Assembly: GCA_022570795.1 (NCBI GenBank)
Contig: JAKUDP010000001.1
Coordinates: 2,480,001 to 2,544,000, forward strand
Source of the DNA: Sphaerulina vaccinii
Lineage: Eukaryota > Ascomycota > Dothideomycetes > Mycosphaerellales > Mycosphaerellaceae
Length of the DNA: 64,000 nucleotides
Direction: 5' to 3'
Below the pieces are notes generated by a model that worked only from the letters and a program-made list of their open reading frames with translations, was not told the DNA's origin and ran no database searches. The position numbers and the translations under genes are program-made. Positions 61,680 to 64,000 of the stretch are shown here, piece by piece (position 1 is the stretch's first letter; each line of letters opens with the position of its first letter).

Positions 61680-61862
61680 ATGGTGACCGAGAAGCCGGTA
61701 CAGTGTTCTCCGGACGTTGGTGACAGCCCTGCTGGTTATTCGACAAACAGGCGCGTCCGTCAAATCCTTCCGCCAATGTCTCAAAAGAACCATGGCTACC
61801 AAGGGCTACCAACTTCGAGGCATCATCTTGCTCAGGTACAACGAGTTTCCAACCAGTCATAA
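61680..61862 (+). CDS. Small hypothetical ORF downstream of the MULE
   Basis: A 60-codon ORF beginning MVTEKPVQCSPDVGDSPAG, preceded by a pyrimidine-rich leader (TCGTCCCATTCCTTCCTCC and following) typical of fungal 5' regions. It has one cysteine, no signal peptide and no known motif. The insertion of the transposon about 160 bases upstream places the element in its promoter. It may also be only the first exon of a longer gene, since a CAG/GTACAA sequence occurs within it. Confidence 0.28.
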   Translation: MVTEKPVQCSPDVGDSPAGYSTNRRVRQILPPMSQKNHGYQGLPTSRHHLAQVQRVSNQS

Positions 61863-62129
61863 TCACCATCTCCACTCTGTCATATATATGAAATACTCCC
61901 AACCGGCTTCAACACCGTAAGGCTGCTCCAAATCGTGGAACCCAGATCGCGGTGTCTGGCGTGCACCGCTTCTGAGGCCATTCACTATGATGTTTCGTGG
62001 CTCCGCTGTTCGTGTTGTAAGTCATGTGTGGTCAGGCCACGATGGTATACATGGCCTGCATGAGCTATCAGCATACTGCGCCTGGCGAACCGTTTGTTGG
62101 AAGTACTTCTGCCGGTACTCATGCCCTGC

Positions 62130-63653
62130 ATGGGGCTCTTGCGAGTCTTCATACTGCTTCCCATATCGCAGCTCTACCTAGTCACCGCTTCGCCAGTATC
62201 AGAGACTCTGCGACATTACCCAGCATCAACATGTCTCGGAGTCACGCATCTGTTGAGCTCGCTCCGACATACCCGCGAGGCCAGTCACGCGACGAGGTTT
62301 TGCAGCAGCTACATCACCCAGGCATCGATAGTCAACAGCACAAGTATCATCACGCTTACGCCAGCGCCGGTCACGATACAAGTAAACACGACCTTCACGC
62401 CTCCACTGCTCACTGTCACGGTCGAGCCAGCACCTCAGATATTCACCCTGCCGCAGGTGACTTCAACCAGCTATCGAGATATAACGATTACTGCTAGTCA
62501 AGGCCCATCAACTCGACAATCATCCACCCAAGGATCAGTGACTGCAGATCCGGTGGCTCAATCGCCTGCACTAGGCACCTTTACCAGCACGACTACACTC
62601 AATGGCTCCCTGGTCACTTCTTATGTGTCTGCTAGCAGTACCACTACTCTGCCACAATCGACTTCTACGATCCTACAGACTGTCAGCAGCACAATTGTTT
62701 CTGGAACAGTCCTGACTGTGCAAGAGTACCTGAACTCTACCACGACTCTCCGGCTCGATCCAGTCCACCTCCTCGCCTCTGACCACAGTGACCAGTACGA
62801 CGATGACCACCTTCTCGCTGAGTACTACCACAACAAGTAAGTCTGGACTCTACCAAAGCCATCCTGTGGAATATAGATCGGACACTTGCTTACCGAATGA
62901 AGCTTCTATCTAGGCACGATAGCACCGACGACAGTGACCACAACAATCCGTGTCACGCAGCCCACTCCATCAGTCTACAAAGGTCTTCGATACTATTCTT
63001 TCCTGAATACTCTTGACTTCAGTCTCCCAGCGACTGCAGAAGATGTGACTCTCTACAATGCGAACACGTACCTCAGCGCCGGTCTCCTCACCAATTTGAA
63101 CATAGTCCGTTCAGTAGGCTACCCAGGTGGCACATCAACGCAGTGTCCATACGCGCCTATCACTGGAGGAGGTATCGGAGATTGTAGTCAGCTTACCCTG
63201 GTCATGCAAGGATTCATCTTCGCAGCCACGACTGGGACATACCGACTCGCTGTCGAAGCTCCAGCATCGAACCCTACTGTAGCTTATGTCGACCACTACT
63301 TTGGAGAGTGGAGTGGAACAACAGCATATGGAAGCTATACCAATAGCAACAGCGATTACAGAGCTCGCAGGCAGAAGGCGGTTGTCGGCACTGGAACGCA
63401 GACCGTAACAATATCTGGCAGTCACACCTTTACCTTTCAAGCTGGACAATACTACCCTGTGACATTCATATTCATCAATGGAGGTGGACCCGGTGGTTAC
63501 CTCTTTGCGCTGCAGACGCCTGATGGTAGTGTCATCACGGATACGAGTGCATACTTCATACCTGCTTGTAACACGGGCAACCCGTTCACAAACAGGGATA
63601 GGTTGATCGATGTCAACCTCAGAAGAGGCACCGGGCCACTCTTGTACATATGA
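62130..63653 (+). CDS. GLEYA/PA14-type surface adhesin with a frame slip
   Basis: The ATG at 62130 gives MGLLRVFILLPISQLYLVTA, a likely signal peptide, followed by a Thr/Ser/Pro-rich stalk (IITLTPAPVTIQVNTTF and more). The stalk frame runs into non-repetitive sequence after about 62755, while the next frame resumes a Thr/Ser stalk (SPLTTVTSTTMTTFSL) to a GTAAGT donor at 62837. The last exon, 62914-63653, is in phase with that second frame. It holds a domain starting KGLRYYSFLNTLDFSLPATA, with CPYAP, DCSQLTLVMQGFIFA, TGTYRLAVEAP and FINGGGPGGYLFAL, the GLEYA/PA14-like ligand-binding fold of fungal adhesins. The slip equals two missing bases in a CTCTC tract, or an unrecognised intron. The upstream start is uncertain. 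Confidence 0.55.
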
Positions 63654-64000
63654 GCAGCAAGAACAATGATGTGGAGCAACATCGCGGAAAACTCTCAGGT
63701 TCAAAATGAACAAAGCTTTCGAAGATACTGATCGTGCTGGAGCAGAGCCTAATAAATATGCGACAGAACGACGAGAACGTCAAAGTCTTCTACGACCCTA
63801 GATATGAACTATCTCAACACGGCAATGAGATCTTTGGATGCATCTGAGCACAAGAGCCAATTACTCTTTCTACCCAATCAAGGAAGATTTACGTGCCCGG
63901 CAGTGTTGTTTCCACCTGGCGGTGTAGGATGAGGCATCTTGCGGATGCTGGAAAAAGTAACGTCGCTTGTCAAATTACGATTTCGTCAAGGATTTAGCAC
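63654..64000. other. Window end, no supported gene
   Basis: Downstream of the adhesin gene. Two overlapping short frames (63706-63807 and 63758-63847) look coding-like (VFYDPRYELSQHGNEIFGCI in the second) but cannot be joined. A weak match to the first block of the dispersed repeat begins near 63951 and runs off the window. Confidence 0.3.

Noticed and set aside
63951..64000. Third copy of the dispersed repeat
   Set aside because: Only the GGAAAAAG(T/C)AAC block matches and the sequence is cut by the window end, so it cannot be supported.

Overview
The window is nuclear DNA from a filamentous ascomycete (Pezizomycotina). A Dothideomycete is my inference, not something I can prove. The evidence is short GT-AG introns of about 50-100 nt with CTRAC-like branch sites, CT-rich 5' leaders, typical fungal families (DUF2985, Zn2Cys6, GLEYA, PAN/apple, CDP-alcohol transferase, Lag1) and an AT-rich transposon carrying the CpA-to-TpA signature of repeat-induced point mutation (RIP). 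No operons, CRISPR arrays, rRNA or tRNA genes were seen.

Layout. 1-5.5 kb: a DUF2985 membrane protein, a partial minus-strand gene, an MFS allantoate-permease-type gene broken by two single-base frameshifts, and a hidden two-exon cysteine-rich secreted peptide. 6.7-12.7 kb: a CAP/PR-1 secreted protein, a KPWE-motif peroxin-like gene divergent from the P-body gene SCD6/LSM14, and a small three-exon gene. 13.3-15.1 kb: three small ORFs, two of them tandem paralogues. 15.3-24.1 kb: a short-chain dehydrogenase, phosphatidylinositol synthase, a secreted DUF4097-like protein, ceramide synthase, an F-box-like gene and a 55-aa gene. 24.3-27.2 kb: PIF1 helicase. 28-34.7 kb: a PAN-type secreted protein, a GMC oxidoreductase and a larger secreted apple-domain protein. 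34.9-46.3 kb: a CorA Mg2+ transporter, a mitochondrial PPR-type protein divergent from LSM3, a thioredoxin-transglutaminase fusion and a Zn2Cys6 protein. 48.9-56.7 kb: B-type cyclin, a THN-reductase-like SDR, a SurE-type phosphatase and a Cys-rich secreted protein. 57.9-61.5 kb: a RIP-degraded Mutator-like element. 61.7-64 kb: a GLEYA-type adhesin.

Most genes are housekeeping: RNA decay and splicing (SCD6, LSM3), lipid synthesis (PIS1, LAG1), cell cycle (cyclin B), genome stability (PIF1), Mg2+ uptake and mitochondrial expression. Interspersed are secreted or surface proteins (CAP, PAN/apple, DUF4097-like, GLEYA, the Cys-rich peptide), so the window alternates core and lineage-variable secretome genes. 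The most striking structure is the 3.6-kb element at 57884-61511. It has perfect outer inverted ends, a perfect 9-bp target duplication, a palindrome inside each end where RIP damage starts abruptly, and a stop-riddled MULE transposase on the minus strand.
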